Shown here piece by piece: positions 1 to 5,861 of a stretch of 25,648 nt of DNA; the first letter of the stretch is position 1, and each line of letters starts with the position of its first letter. The position numbers were made by a program, and so were the translations under genes. The notes under the pieces are model-generated. The model saw only the letters and a list, made by a program, of their open reading frames with translations, searched no databases and was not told the origin of the DNA. Origin of the DNA: a virus. The stretch spans positions 1 to 25,648 of the IMG/VR virus record IMGVR_UViG_3300045789_000617. One strand, given 5' to 3'.

Positions 1-34
1 GATGAGCAGCTTTATGCCGCACTTAATGCAGGAT

Positions 35-122
35 GGTCAGGTGTCCGAGTGGCCGAAGGAGCACGCCTGGAAAGCGTGTATACCGCAAGGTATCGAGGGT
101 TCGAATCCCTCCCTGACCGCCA
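35..122 (+). tRNA. tRNA-Ser (anticodon GGA)
   Basis: The 88-nt cloverleaf starts GGTCAGGTGTCCGAGTGG and ends with an encoded CCA. The 3' acceptor strand CTGACC pairs with GGTCAG, the T-arm carries GGTTCGAATCC, and the anticodon loop CTGGAAA gives GGA, reading UCC/UCU serine codons. A long variable arm (TATACCGCAAGGTATC) marks it as a class II serine tRNA. It closely resembles the E. coli tRNA-Ser(GGA) sequence as I recall it. A phage integrase starts only 25 bp beyond its 3' end and is transcribed toward it, so this is very probably the integration target, left intact by the insertion. Confidence 0.97.
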
Positions 123-146
123 TCTATTCCTTTGTAAAACAACAGG
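80..146. other. probable attL region at the tRNA-Ser 3' end
   Basis: Phages with this type of integrase usually recombine within the 3' half of a tRNA gene and rebuild it with their own sequence. The integrase stop codon lies 25 bp from the tRNA end, and everything to the right is phage-like. The left prophage boundary is therefore placed inside the T-arm/acceptor part of the tRNA. The crossover core cannot be defined because the matching attR lies outside the window. Confidence 0.5.
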
Positions 147-1412
147 TTAGAAGCCTGCTTTGATTTCTTGGGGCGTAGATGGGGCGTTTTCAGTATTTTC
201 TTTACTGGAAAAGCCAAATATCTTATTCACCATATCCGCCATCGGCGGTGCATCTTCCGGTATCCATTTCGCATAATGATCATCTAGCATCTTCGTGCTT
301 GTGTGCCCCATTTGCTTGGCTATCCAATCTTTAGATATTACACCAGTAGAAAGCAGCTGAGACGCAAACGTGTGTCTTGCATGATTAGGCCCTCTATATC
401 TTACTCCTGCCTTGATTAAATGATTACTCCAAAATCGTTCGCGAACCGTTCCATCACTCGCGTGGGGCTGGCCTGTATTTGAATTCCTCCAGATCGGCCT
501 CCATCGTTCTTTTCTGATTGTTCTATTGTCTGCTTGTGTTACATCTAGCACGAGCGGAGGGAGGGCGAAGGTGTTTTTCTTCTGATTTATGAGAGCATCA
601 ATAGCAGGCTTGAGTAATTCAATTTCACGAATAGAGCCTTTGGTTTTTGGTATTTTGTAATACCCCTTCACATTCCCCCTTTTTACTTTGATAACTCCAC
701 GATCCAAGTCAACATCATCCCAGCCAAGCGCAATTAACTCTGACACACGAACACCTGTCCAGAATGCAAACTGCATCATTAAGATTTCTTGGATTCGATG
801 CGTCTTGGTGCTTAGTATTTTTGCGATCTCTTTTTTCGTGAAGGGATCAGGCTCTTGCTTGCTTACTGTACGGTTGCCAATGTATTCCGTTGGGTTCTCT
901 GTAATAACCCGGTCGGCTTTAGCGTCCGAAAAAACTCCTCTCATGATAATCATGATCTCATTAAGAGTTTTATTTTTCAGGCTGCTTAGTTCGAGTGATA
1001 TCCATCGCTCTATATCGCTTTTTGTAATCTCATGGATAAAGCGGTCTTCAAAACCGGGCTTGATGTGTTTATTTGCTTTTGATTTGTAATTGTCATAAGT
1101 GCTCTTGGCTGTGGTTTCTTTTTTTACAGAGAGCCAATGGTCCACTCCTTCCGTTACTGTTCTTTTAATAGCGGAAGGGCCAGAGAATAATGCGGCTTTT
1201 TTTGAGTCAGGAAAGTGAGAGGCGTAATCAAACACGCCTGTCGCTATTTCGTGCAGTATTGATGAGCGCTTATTAGATGCAAATTTGATATTTGCTTTGG
1301 TTGGTTTCATCCCTTTCAGGGATTCGCGGCACCGCTGGCCGCGATAGGTGAAGACTAGCCTTAACGTATCCCCTCTTAACTCAATGCCCGTTGGCAACTT
1401 GCTTGCAGTCAT
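147..1412 (-). CDS. int: phage tyrosine integrase
   Basis: Site-specific tyrosine recombinase that integrates and excises the prophage at the adjacent tRNA-Ser. The N-terminal ~70 residues look like the arm-type DNA-binding domain of the DUF3596 family (TGIELRGDTLRL...). A core-binding SAM-like domain follows at about 90-180, then the catalytic domain. Numbered from an upstream ATG at 1427, the catalytic residues are R227 (TGVRVSEL), R351 (ARHTFASQLL), H375 (MGHTS) and nucleophile Y385 (DDHYAKW). The usual His three residues before the second Arg is Asn348. I prefer the ATG at 1412, preceded by GAGTGGA; the 1427 start has no ribosome-binding site. The gene overlaps the excisionase end by 32 bp, so the two are probably translated from one leftward message. 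Confidence 0.95.
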   Translation of the reverse strand: MTASKLPTGIELRGDTLRLVFTYRGQRCRESLKGMKPTKANIKFASNKRSSILHEIATGVFDYASHFPDSKKAALFSGPSAIKRTVTEGVDHWLSVKKETTAKSTYDNYKSKANKHIKPGFEDRFIHEITKSDIERWISLELSSLKNKTLNEIMIIMRGVFSDAKADRVITENPTEYIGNRTVSKQEPDPFTKKEIAKILSTKTHRIQEILMMQFAFWTGVRVSELIALGWDDVDLDRGVIKVKRGNVKGYYKIPKTKGSIREIELLKPAIDALINQKKNTFALPPLVLDVTQADNRTIRKERWRPIWRNSNTGQPHASDGTVRERFWSNHLIKAGVRYRGPNHARHTFASQLLSTGVISKDWIAKQMGHTSTKMLDDHYAKWIPEDAPPMADMVNKIFGFSSKENTENAPSTPQEIKAGF

Positions 1413-1608
1413 TTTCAATCCACTCATCTATTGCTCGCCAATTGTAAAAAACATTTTTATCGGGCCCGGTTTGCCAGTGAACCCCTTCAATCCATATCCC
1501 GCTTAGGCGCTTTTTCTTTAGCGCATCGCTAGACCATCCACTTATCTCAGCATACTTAGAGGTTTTCACCCACTTAGGCAGCAGTGTTGCTATTGTTTCG
1601 TTGCTCAT
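1381..1608 (-). CDS. xis: excisionase (DUF1233-like)
   Basis: A 75-residue basic protein immediately upstream of, and overlapping, the integrase. The pattern of a short N-terminal helix, a winged-helix-like stretch (SDALKKKRLSGIWIEGVHW) and then a conserved Trp/Asp segment matches the lambdoid DUF1233/YdaQ-type excisionases, in which 'WIEGVHW' is a recognisable motif. Such proteins bind and bend attachment-site DNA to steer the integrase toward excision. The start is supported by AAAGGACGAGATAATG, one of the recurrent AGGACG ribosome-binding sites of this prophage. Family assignment is from recalled motifs, so the exact family name is less sure than the role. Confidence 0.82.
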   Translation of the reverse strand: MSNETIATLLPKWVKTSKYAEISGWSSDALKKKRLSGIWIEGVHWQTGPDKNVFYNWRAIDEWIENDCKQVANGH

Positions 1609-1710
1609 TATCTCGTCCTTTATTTAAGCGGGTGTCCAGTCCGCCGATCATTAGGGGGATGAAACCCCTTAATAGATATTCGTTTCTTTCTAGTTAGTGC
1701 TAACCGATTT
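1609..1710. other. short intergenic region upstream of xis
   Basis: About 100 bp between the excisionase start and the first attC-like site. It holds a small inverted repeat (TTAGGGGGATGAAACCCCTTAA) with no T-run and a near-palindrome GTTAGTGCTAAC at 1694-1705. No gene or convincing promoter is seen. Confidence 0.4.
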
Positions 1711-1770
1711 CATAACACTTCGTTCAACGGTACATCTCGTAACCTCAATGACGTTGAACTTCCTGTTATG
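1711..1770. repeat. attC-like site A
   Basis: Imperfect inverted repeat with outer boxes CATAAC (1711) and GTTATG (ending 1770). Unpaired spacers ACTTC and TTCCT follow, then a perfect inner arm GTTCAACG (1722-1729) / CGTTGAAC (1752-1759) around a ~22-nt centre. This box-spacer-arm plan is that of an integron attC site (R''-L''-L'-R'). The TAA stop of the adjacent small gene lies inside the right-hand box. Confidence 0.6.
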
Positions 1771-1954
1771 GCGCACTTACCTTCGGTCTATGATCAGTGC
1801 CGCCAAGCTCTCGCCACATGATTTGTGCAGCGCCGCGCCCTTGATGTCCTGCCAGCACTGAGCGTTCGATGCACATCTGCTTTTGCACAGCGTCAATTAG
1901 CTGTCGTCTAGTGATGGTTAGTTCCTCATCCATCAAAGGGTCTGTACTTCTCAT
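1766..1954 (-). CDS. small hypothetical protein, cassette-like gene 1
   Basis: Unrecognised 62-residue protein, rich in charged residues, with an amphipathic helix around ITRRQLIDAVQKQMCIE. It has no signal peptide or membrane segment. The ATG at 1954 follows GGGAGGTAGC, a strong ribosome-binding site; an in-frame GTG 51 bp upstream lacks one and lies within an attC-like repeat. The TAA stop is supplied by the GTTAT box of attC-like site A, and the gene begins just after site B, so one gene is framed by two repeats as in an integron cassette. Confidence 0.6.
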   Translation of the reverse strand: MRSTDPLMDEELTITRRQLIDAVQKQMCIERSVLAGHQGRGAAQIMWRELGGTDHRPKVSAP

Positions 1955-1971
1955 GCTACCTCCCGCGCAAA

Positions 1972-2029
1972 ATAACAATGCGCTTAATTCTGAATCTTGT
2001 TTCACTCGCTCAAATTAGTGAGTGGTTAT
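1972..2029. repeat. attC-like site B
   Basis: Outer boxes ATAAC (1972-1976) and GTTAT (2025-2029), spacers AATGCG and TGAGTG, then arms CTTAATTCTGA versus the complement of TCAAATTAG. The arms pair if one T and one C are left extrahelical in the left arm. The CCCGCG immediately left of the box is shared with sites D and E. It lies exactly between two small leftward genes. Confidence 0.55.
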
Positions 2030-2265
2030 ACGCCAACTTCTTCATTGATAATGTCAGCAACCGAGGCGTAGAAAGAGTTAGTCCTAACCTGCTCATTCGC
2101 CCACTCCTCCACTTCTTCACGATCTAACGCAAACCCGCCGGATTTTTTTATATTCACAAACGTGTACATGTCATCTGGGGTTTTGAATCGAACCTTCCAT
2201 TTCAAAGACGATTCGCGCATAACAACAAGCTGTTTCCGATCGTCATTACATTCGCTTTGGCTCAT
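2026..2265 (-). CDS. small hypothetical protein, cassette-like gene 2
   Basis: Unrecognised 79-residue acidic protein with a predicted beta-rich middle (LKWKVRFKTPDDMYTFVNI) and a helical C-terminus. No signal or membrane segment is seen. The start is supported by GGAGGAATGAAATG. The TAA stop falls within the GTTAT box of attC-like site B. Upstream it abuts the end of the next gene with only 25 bp between, where just one repeat half-box remains. Confidence 0.65.
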   Translation of the reverse strand: MSQSECNDDRKQLVVMRESSLKWKVRFKTPDDMYTFVNIKKSGGFALDREEVEEWANEQVRTNSFYASVADIINEEVGV

Positions 2266-2282
2266 TTCATTCCTCCGGTAAA

Positions 2283-2297
2283 GCTTTGGGTTATGTG
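2283..2297. repeat. isolated attC-like half-box
   Basis: The sequence GCTTTGGGTTATGTG contains the same GGGTTATG box that ends sites C and D, and it again provides the TAA stop of the upstream gene. No partner ATAAC box or inner arm follows before the next ribosome-binding site. I read it as the remnant of a deleted site, which would have fused two cassettes. Confidence 0.35.
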
Positions 2298-2518
2298 TAG
2301 TTAATAGCTCGCTTCAGCTTAATAAGCGTACAAATTTCACCATCCGCTAAATGTAAGTTTTCTTCAATTGTTTCGCGTATAGCAGCTTCTAGTTTTTCAT
2401 TTTCTTCAAGTAACTCAATACATGCGTTTGCTGTAGCTGCTCTTTGAAATGCTCTTTGCATATCCATGTCTTTCATAGATGACATTTTAAAAACTTCCCA
2501 AACCCTTTTTATGTCCAT
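2291..2518 (-). CDS. small hypothetical protein, cassette-like gene 3
   Basis: A 75-residue, mostly helical protein. A Leu/Glu-rich helix (CIELLEENEKLEAAIRE) is followed by the motif LADGEICTLIKLKRAI, which resembles the C-terminus of small hypothetical proteins I recall from other phages; no function is known to me. The start at 2518 has GAGGATGTGATTTTATG. A second in-frame ATG at 2485 follows GGGAAG and is a fair alternative. The stop TAA lies in the GGGTTATG half-box. Confidence 0.65.
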   Translation of the reverse strand: MDIKRVWEVFKMSSMKDMDMQRAFQRAATANACIELLEENEKLEAAIRETIEENLHLADGEICTLIKLKRAINYT

Positions 2519-2544
2519 AAAATCACATCCTCAGCTAATAATCA

Positions 2545-2590
2545 CATAACAAAGTATTCCAGCGGATGCCCGCTGAATATCGGGGTTATG
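2545..2590. repeat. attC-like site C (clearest example)
   Basis: 46 bp: CATAAC, spacer AAAG, arm TATTCCAGCGG (2555-2565), 4-nt tip, arm CCGCTGAATA (2570-2579), spacer TCGGG, box GTTATG. Arms pair fully except for one extra C in the left arm. One extrahelical base per inner arm and unpaired spacers next to the outer boxes are hallmarks of attC sites, and a simple terminator would not have them. No T-run follows on either strand. Confidence 0.68.
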
Positions 2591-2741
2591 TTCCTTGCTT
2601 ATATTTTATTTCATCGCCGCAGCGATAAGGCCAACATCCTGAATCAAACCTACGCTTTTCCAAAAGCTCTTTAAGTAAAACTGGAGTCTCTTTGATTTCG
2701 CTAAGCGGAATCCTAACCCATCTTGATTTTCTTTTTTTCAT
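2586..2741 (-). CDS. small basic hypothetical protein, cassette-like gene 4
   Basis: A 51-residue gene with a strongly basic start (MKKRKSRWVRIPLSE), a central helix (PVLLKELLEKRRF), two cysteines (SGCWPYRCGD) and a basic tail. I do not recognise it. The start follows AAAGGATAGGTAG. Its last codons run into attC-like site C so that the TAA is the core of the repeat box. It is one gene between sites C and D. Confidence 0.6.
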   Translation of the reverse strand: MKKRKSRWVRIPLSEIKETPVLLKELLEKRRFDSGCWPYRCGDEIKYKQGT

Positions 2742-2772
2742 CTACCTATCCTTTATTTGCTAGCCCGCGAAA

Positions 2773-2828
2773 CATAACAAAGCAATCAAAAACGACTGCG
2801 TAAACTTGCGTTTTATCGCAAGGGTTAT
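2773..2828. repeat. attC-like site D
   Basis: Outer boxes CATAAC (2773) and GTTAT (to 2828). Arms AATCAAAAACG and CGTTTTATC pair apart from extra C and A bases in the left arm. The left flank CCCGCGAAA matches the flanks of sites B and E. It separates cassette-like genes 4 and 5. Confidence 0.52.
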
Positions 2829-2835
2829 TTGGCGG

Positions 2836-2943
2836 CTATCTATTGTGGCCGTTCACTTCTCCGCAATGAGGGCAAACAACTGTCCACGCTTTCATCTTCT
2901 TACCGCAGTGCACGCATTTTTCTTTCTTCTCTTTTTTACTCAT
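2836..2943 (-). CDS. 35-residue zinc-ribbon protein, cassette-like gene 5
   Basis: A very short gene with start ATG at 2943 preceded by CGGGAGATAGAAAGTG. After a Lys-rich leader (MSKKEKKEK) come two knuckles, CVHC and CPHC, spaced as in a rubredoxin/zinc-ribbon fold. Four cysteines in 35 residues make metal binding likely. It is probably a DNA-, RNA- or protein-binding mini-domain, but no partner can be named. It is the one gene in this array whose stop (TAG at 2836) lies 8 bp before the repeat box instead of inside it. Confidence 0.65.
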   Translation of the reverse strand: MSKKEKKEKCVHCGKKMKAWTVVCPHCGEVNGHNR

Positions 2944-2965
2944 CACTTTCTATCTCCCGCGCCAT

Positions 2966-3025
2966 ATAACAAGGCGCTTAATCTGTGACGCTCCCTGTGG
3001 GTCGCGCCGCTTAGCTTGGCGTTAT
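2966..3025. repeat. attC-like site E
   Basis: ATAACAAGGCGCTTAA on the left and GCTTAGCTTGGCGTTAT on the right, read on the plus strand. This is close to class 1 integron sites as I recall them (TAACAA...GTTCAAG / GGCTTAA...GCGTTAG). Inner arms GCTTAA/TTAGC pair with one extrahelical T. The centre is about 25 nt. The left flank CCCGCGCC is shared with sites B and D. Confidence 0.6.
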
Positions 3026-3243
3026 TTGGCGCTAACAAAGCGCACGTTTTTTGCCCACGAACTACCATCGATTGCCATGCTTGTAATAAAATAAAGATTC
3101 TTCTTTTTGTTAATCAAAATCTCTTCTTTGTCAGTTCCAGCATTTAGCACCTCTTTTGCTCGGTACTTCTGAGGCTTGCCTTTAAAATCACAGAGGACAG
3201 TATCACCAGTTTTAATCTGTCCAGGCTTTGTTAAATTTTCCAT
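3022..3243 (-). CDS. small hypothetical protein, cassette-like gene 6
   Basis: A 73-residue, beta-rich basic protein (IKTGDTVLCDFKG..., YRAKEVLNAG..., LYFITSMAIDGSSW, VRFVSAK). Alternating hydrophobic strands suggest a small SH3-like or OB-like barrel, but this is only a fold guess. No signal or membrane segment. The TAA stop is in the GTTAT box of attC-like site E. Ribosome binding is unclear: GAAGGG lies 13 bp upstream and AGAAGGA directly abuts the ATG. Confidence 0.65.
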   Translation of the reverse strand: MENLTKPGQIKTGDTVLCDFKGKPQKYRAKEVLNAGTDKEEILINKKKNLYFITSMAIDGSSWAKNVRFVSAK

Positions 3244-3595
3244 TCCTTCTCATTACCCTTCACGGTTATTGATAGCGTTTTATTCATTATCAAAAAGAGC
3301 CTGTATTTCGTTTTGCTCGCTAAAATTAAGAAATTTTCTTATTTCTCTTGTTTCTCATTTTTTGTACATTCTGTAACAAGAGAAAAAGAGAACGTTAGTT
3401 CTTTATCTAGGCCAAGGATGGCCGCTCTGCATCCCGCCCCTAACGGGGCGGATTTTCCTTCAACGTATCCTTGTTTCCTGTTTGTTTTGCGGCTCACTGC
3501 GCGCCAGTCCCAGTATTGAGGGTTCATTTTCTCGCCTTCCTAGTACGGGAAATACACCCCGAGGTGCATAACCCGTCTTTATCACAAGCTTCTAA
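3244..3595. other. gene-poor intergenic region with inverted repeats
   Basis: About 350 bp without a convincing gene, between the small-gene array and the DUF2303 gene. It holds an 11-bp perfect inverted repeat TTTCTCTTGTT (3342-3352) / AACAAGAGAAA (3375-3385), a GC-rich hairpin with T-run at 3434-3458, and a two-part hairpin at about 3543-3574 (ACGGG...CCCGT outside, CACC/GGTG inside). The last lies just downstream of the DUF2303 stop and may mark the end of that transcript. A 62-codon leftward frame here runs through the GC hairpin and is not accepted. Confidence 0.45.
3434..3458 (+). terminator. candidate rho-independent terminator
   Basis: Perfect 7-bp stem CCGCCCC-TAAC-GGGGCGG followed on the plus strand by ATTTTCC. 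The T-run is on the plus side although all flanking genes read leftward. It would therefore end a short plus-strand (antisense or regulatory) RNA, or be a fortuitous hairpin. Confidence 0.4.
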
Positions 3596-4381
3596 TTACA
3601 TTGAGCCATCAAAGAAGGTGGCCTTATCGTTCAAGCCTTGCTCAATTTCATTTTTAACTTCTTTAAAAGCATCTTCGGCCATGCGCTCAGGGCGAAGTAG
3701 GTCATACCACATAGTTAGAACGCCATCGGTTATGCGGTAGCGAAGTCGGGCTGTTACTTCGTACTTAGCACCACCTTCATAAACAGGGATACCTAATTTA
3801 AACTCTTGAGGAATATCCATTTGACCTGCCGAGCCTGTTGTCTGCTCGTTGTAGGTAAACTGTACATCGCCATTAGCTAAGTTTTGCCCAGATTTAAAGT
3901 CGATTTTTTTCTTGGCCTGTAGCTCTTTGGAAATGGTCAGCATGTCGGCACCAGAAGGGGCGACAATATCCAGAAGGTTAGTTTCTATAAAGAGAGCAAA
4001 GTCAGTCTGACTCATTGTTTTGCCATCAAGTCGGAGCCAAGCGCTCCAGCGGGAATCAACTGGGCAGCTATAGCTAACAACATGCTTACCCCAAGCCGGT
4101 CCATTCACTGGATCGTGATAATCTAGTACAGCCGTGAATTTCTCATTTTTTAGATCGGCAAACACCGCTGTATAGTCAGTCATAAAGTCAGCAACATACT
4201 TAACAAATGACCGCGCTGTAGATACTTTTACGGATGCCTCTATACGTCGAGGGCCTTCTTTAAAGTCTTGTAGGTCGCGCACAGTATGATCTTGGGGCAG
4301 TACAACAAAATCACCGTCCACTGATTGAGGTTTACCAAAACCACTAAATACACCCATAATTCGATCAAAAAGTTCTTTCAT
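3596..4381 (-). CDS. DUF2303 family protein (YfdQ-like)
   Basis: A 261-residue protein matching, from recalled motifs, the DUF2303/YfdQ family found in early regions of many prophages. Features are an N-terminal HTVRDLQDF segment, VSTARSFVKYV, the block SRWSAWLRLDGKTMSQTDFA, and a beta-rich C-terminal half (VQFTYNEQTT, YEVTARLRYRI). It is predicted cytoplasmic with no membrane segment. Function is unknown; its position beside recombination genes suggests a DNA-metabolism or anti-host role. The start is preceded by ACAGGACGAAATAGAA. The two unknown genes upstream use near-identical AGGACGAAA leaders, and this trio probably forms a unit. Confidence 0.82.
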   Translation of the reverse strand: MKELFDRIMGVFSGFGKPQSVDGDFVVLPQDHTVRDLQDFKEGPRRIEASVKVSTARSFVKYVADFMTDYTAVFADLKNEKFTAVLDYHDPVNGPAWGKHVVSYSCPVDSRWSAWLRLDGKTMSQTDFALFIETNLLDIVAPSGADMLTISKELQAKKKIDFKSGQNLANGDVQFTYNEQTTGSAGQMDIPQEFKLGIPVYEGGAKYEVTARLRYRITDGVLTMWYDLLRPERMAEDAFKEVKNEIEQGLNDKATFFDGSM

Positions 4382-4427
4382 TTCTATTTCGTCCTGTATT
4401 TTGAATTAAATTGCCTAACTAGATGAC

Positions 4428-4784
4428 TTAATTGCCAACCTGCTTGAGCTCTGCTTTTTCTTCACTCATGTCCACTGAGCGAAGCGGTAAATCTTGCTGA
4501 TTAGGATCATCTGTAACTAGGTTGCCGTCCGGCGTTTCAAACATAATTGTTCGACCTCTCGGCATTTGTGGAAGTTTTGACTTCACTTCTTCTTGGATAT
4601 CAAAAATGCCATCCATTCCGGTTTCAGGTTTGATCTTCAGTACAACCGTAACGGTTGCTACTTTGCCTGTTTCACGCGCCGCCTGGATTGCTTCAGCAAG
4701 CTCAGCGCTTGCATCCTCTGCCGCGCCAGTGCGAAGGCTGTTAAGAGTGTGTACAAACAAATCGGGTCTATGTTTAGTATTCAT
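4428..4784 (-). CDS. conserved-looking hypothetical phage protein, partner of DUF2303
   Basis: A 118-residue acidic protein with a helical N-terminal half (SAELAEAIQAARETGKVATV) leading into a strand-rich middle (TVVLKIKPE) and a polar C-terminal tail (DLPLRSVDMSEEKAEL). It is unrecognised by name; small proteins of this plan seem to accompany DUF2303 genes in other phages, but I cannot confirm that here. The start is supported by ACAGGACGAAACGATG. It lies 46 bp upstream of DUF2303 and 28 bp downstream of the next unknown, all leftward. Confidence 0.75.
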   Translation of the reverse strand: MNTKHRPDLFVHTLNSLRTGAAEDASAELAEAIQAARETGKVATVTVVLKIKPETGMDGIFDIQEEVKSKLPQMPRGRTIMFETPDGNLVTDDPNQQDLPLRSVDMSEEKAELKQVGN

Positions 4785-4812
4785 CGTTTCGTCCTGTTTA
4801 TTAGTTGCTAGA

Positions 4813-5223
4813 TTAGTCTTCGTTGCTGCCGAAAAATTCAGAGACAGAAGGGGTTTGAGGCCAGTTAGTGATTACGCCATTACCATTAATCTTGAGATCA
4901 ATGTAATCGCCGTATTCTCCGGGGATTAAATCGTTTGGAACGTAATTGTTTTCGATAGATGCGATTACTTTGTTGTCTGCATCTAACAAGTGGTATGAGC
5001 CTGCATCGCATACCTTTACGAACATTTCTCGTTTTTCTCCTTCTGGCCAGTTCTCAATTTTTCCTGAGTCGATATCGATACGAGCGCGCCAATTCCCCCC
5101 ATCAAGAAGAGGGAACGTAGAAGGAAGGTCATCGTCTTCTGTATCGCCAATGTGCCGCGGTTGAATATCTACAAGCACCGTTTTTATTTCGACTTCTTGC
5201 TTAATTTTTACTGCTGCTTTCAT
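4813..5223 (-). CDS. hypothetical phage protein
   Basis: A 136-residue acidic, beta-rich soluble protein. It contains the repeated-looking phrases GNWRARIDIDSGKIENWPEG and YIDLKINGNGVITNWP, two similar strand-turn-strand units ending in NWP. I do not recognise the family. The start is supported by ACAGGACGAAACGATG, identical to the leader of the next gene downstream, which suggests duplicated leaders or co-regulation. Confidence 0.75.
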   Translation of the reverse strand: MKAAVKIKQEVEIKTVLVDIQPRHIGDTEDDDLPSTFPLLDGGNWRARIDIDSGKIENWPEGEKREMFVKVCDAGSYHLLDADNKVIASIENNYVPNDLIPGEYGDYIDLKINGNGVITNWPQTPSVSEFFGSNED

Positions 5224-5264
5224 CGTTTCGTCCTGTTTTTAGTCCGATTGAGAGGGTGGCGGGT

Positions 5265-5831
5265 TTAAGCTGCTTCGTCCAAAGCAAGCACCGCCCAGTA
5301 CACATCCATGCAAGCCAAGGTGTCGGCCATTGCAGAATGCGCGTTTTCTAAATCTTTACCAGTGAAGTGCTTATAAGCATCAATAAGCTTTGGATTCTTG
5401 CCGCCGATAACAGATTGAGCCATACGCATTGAACAGTGGTGGTTATCTTTAACGGCCCACTTTTCCTGAACCTCTTCAGTGCTGTAGCGTTTAGCGGCAA
5501 TACGAATAATTCGCTGGTCGAATGTCTTGTTGTAAGCCACTCGCTCAGCATCACCAGCCATGGCAATAAGCATTTCAAATGCCAGATACTCAGGAACGCC
5601 AACCGCTTGTGCATGCTCTGTAGTGATGCCATGAATAGCGCTAACCTCTTCAGGAATCTCCCAGCCTTCTGGCTTGATAATGACATCTAGCGTAGAGATA
5701 ACTTCCTTGGTTTCAGCGTTGGCTAGAACAGCACCCAATTGAACTAGGTGAGGTTGAGCTTCGCTATCAGATGGCTCTTTCCATACAGGTAGGCCAGTAG
5801 TTTCAGTGTCGTAGAAAAGTATTGTTTTCAT
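5265..5831 (-). CDS. DnaQ-like 3'-5' exonuclease (DEDDh)
   Basis: A 188-residue exonuclease of the DnaQ/RNase T superfamily. Exo I is YDTETTG with D8 and E10, Exo II is NKTFDQRI with N101 and D105, and Exo III is HSAMAD with H165 and D170. This is the full DEDDh set of two-metal-ion catalysis on DNA or RNA 3' ends. The length equals a stand-alone exonuclease domain with no polymerase-binding extension. It sits in the recombination block next to YqaJ and Bet, so a role in processing ends for phage recombination or repair is likely. The leader ACTGGACATAAAAATG is a divergent form of the AGGACG motif. Confidence 0.92.
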   Translation of the reverse strand: MKTILFYDTETTGLPVWKEPSDSEAQPHLVQLGAVLANAETKEVISTLDVIIKPEGWEIPEEVSAIHGITTEHAQAVGVPEYLAFEMLIAMAGDAERVAYNKTFDQRIIRIAAKRYSTEEVQEKWAVKDNHHCSMRMAQSVIGGKNPKLIDAYKHFTGKDLENAHSAMADTLACMDVYWAVLALDEAA

Positions 5832-5861
5832 TTTTATGTCCAGTTTTTTGGGTTAATAAAA

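Noticed and set aside
23-217. 64-codon leftward frame over the tRNA-Ser gene
   Set aside because: It lies across the tRNA and the integrase end; frames like this arise routinely opposite tRNA genes.
688-1089. 133-codon rightward frame opposite the integrase
   Set aside because: Wholly antisense to a well-supported gene, with no ribosome-binding site or recognisable motif.
2806-2988. 60-codon rightward frame in the small-gene array
   Set aside because: It covers attC-like sites D and E and the opposite strand of the zinc-ribbon gene; the leftward genes have better ribosome-binding sites and spacing.
1711-3025. The ATAAC/GTTAT repeats as simple terminators or extra CI operators
   Set aside because: No T-run follows them, and the distance between the boxes (46-60 bp) does not match the 14-bp operators at PL and PR; the conserved spacers and offset bases fit attC sites better.
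3339-3527. 62-codon leftward frame in the gene-poor region
   Set aside because: It runs through a perfect GC hairpin, has no good ribosome-binding site and shows low-complexity composition.
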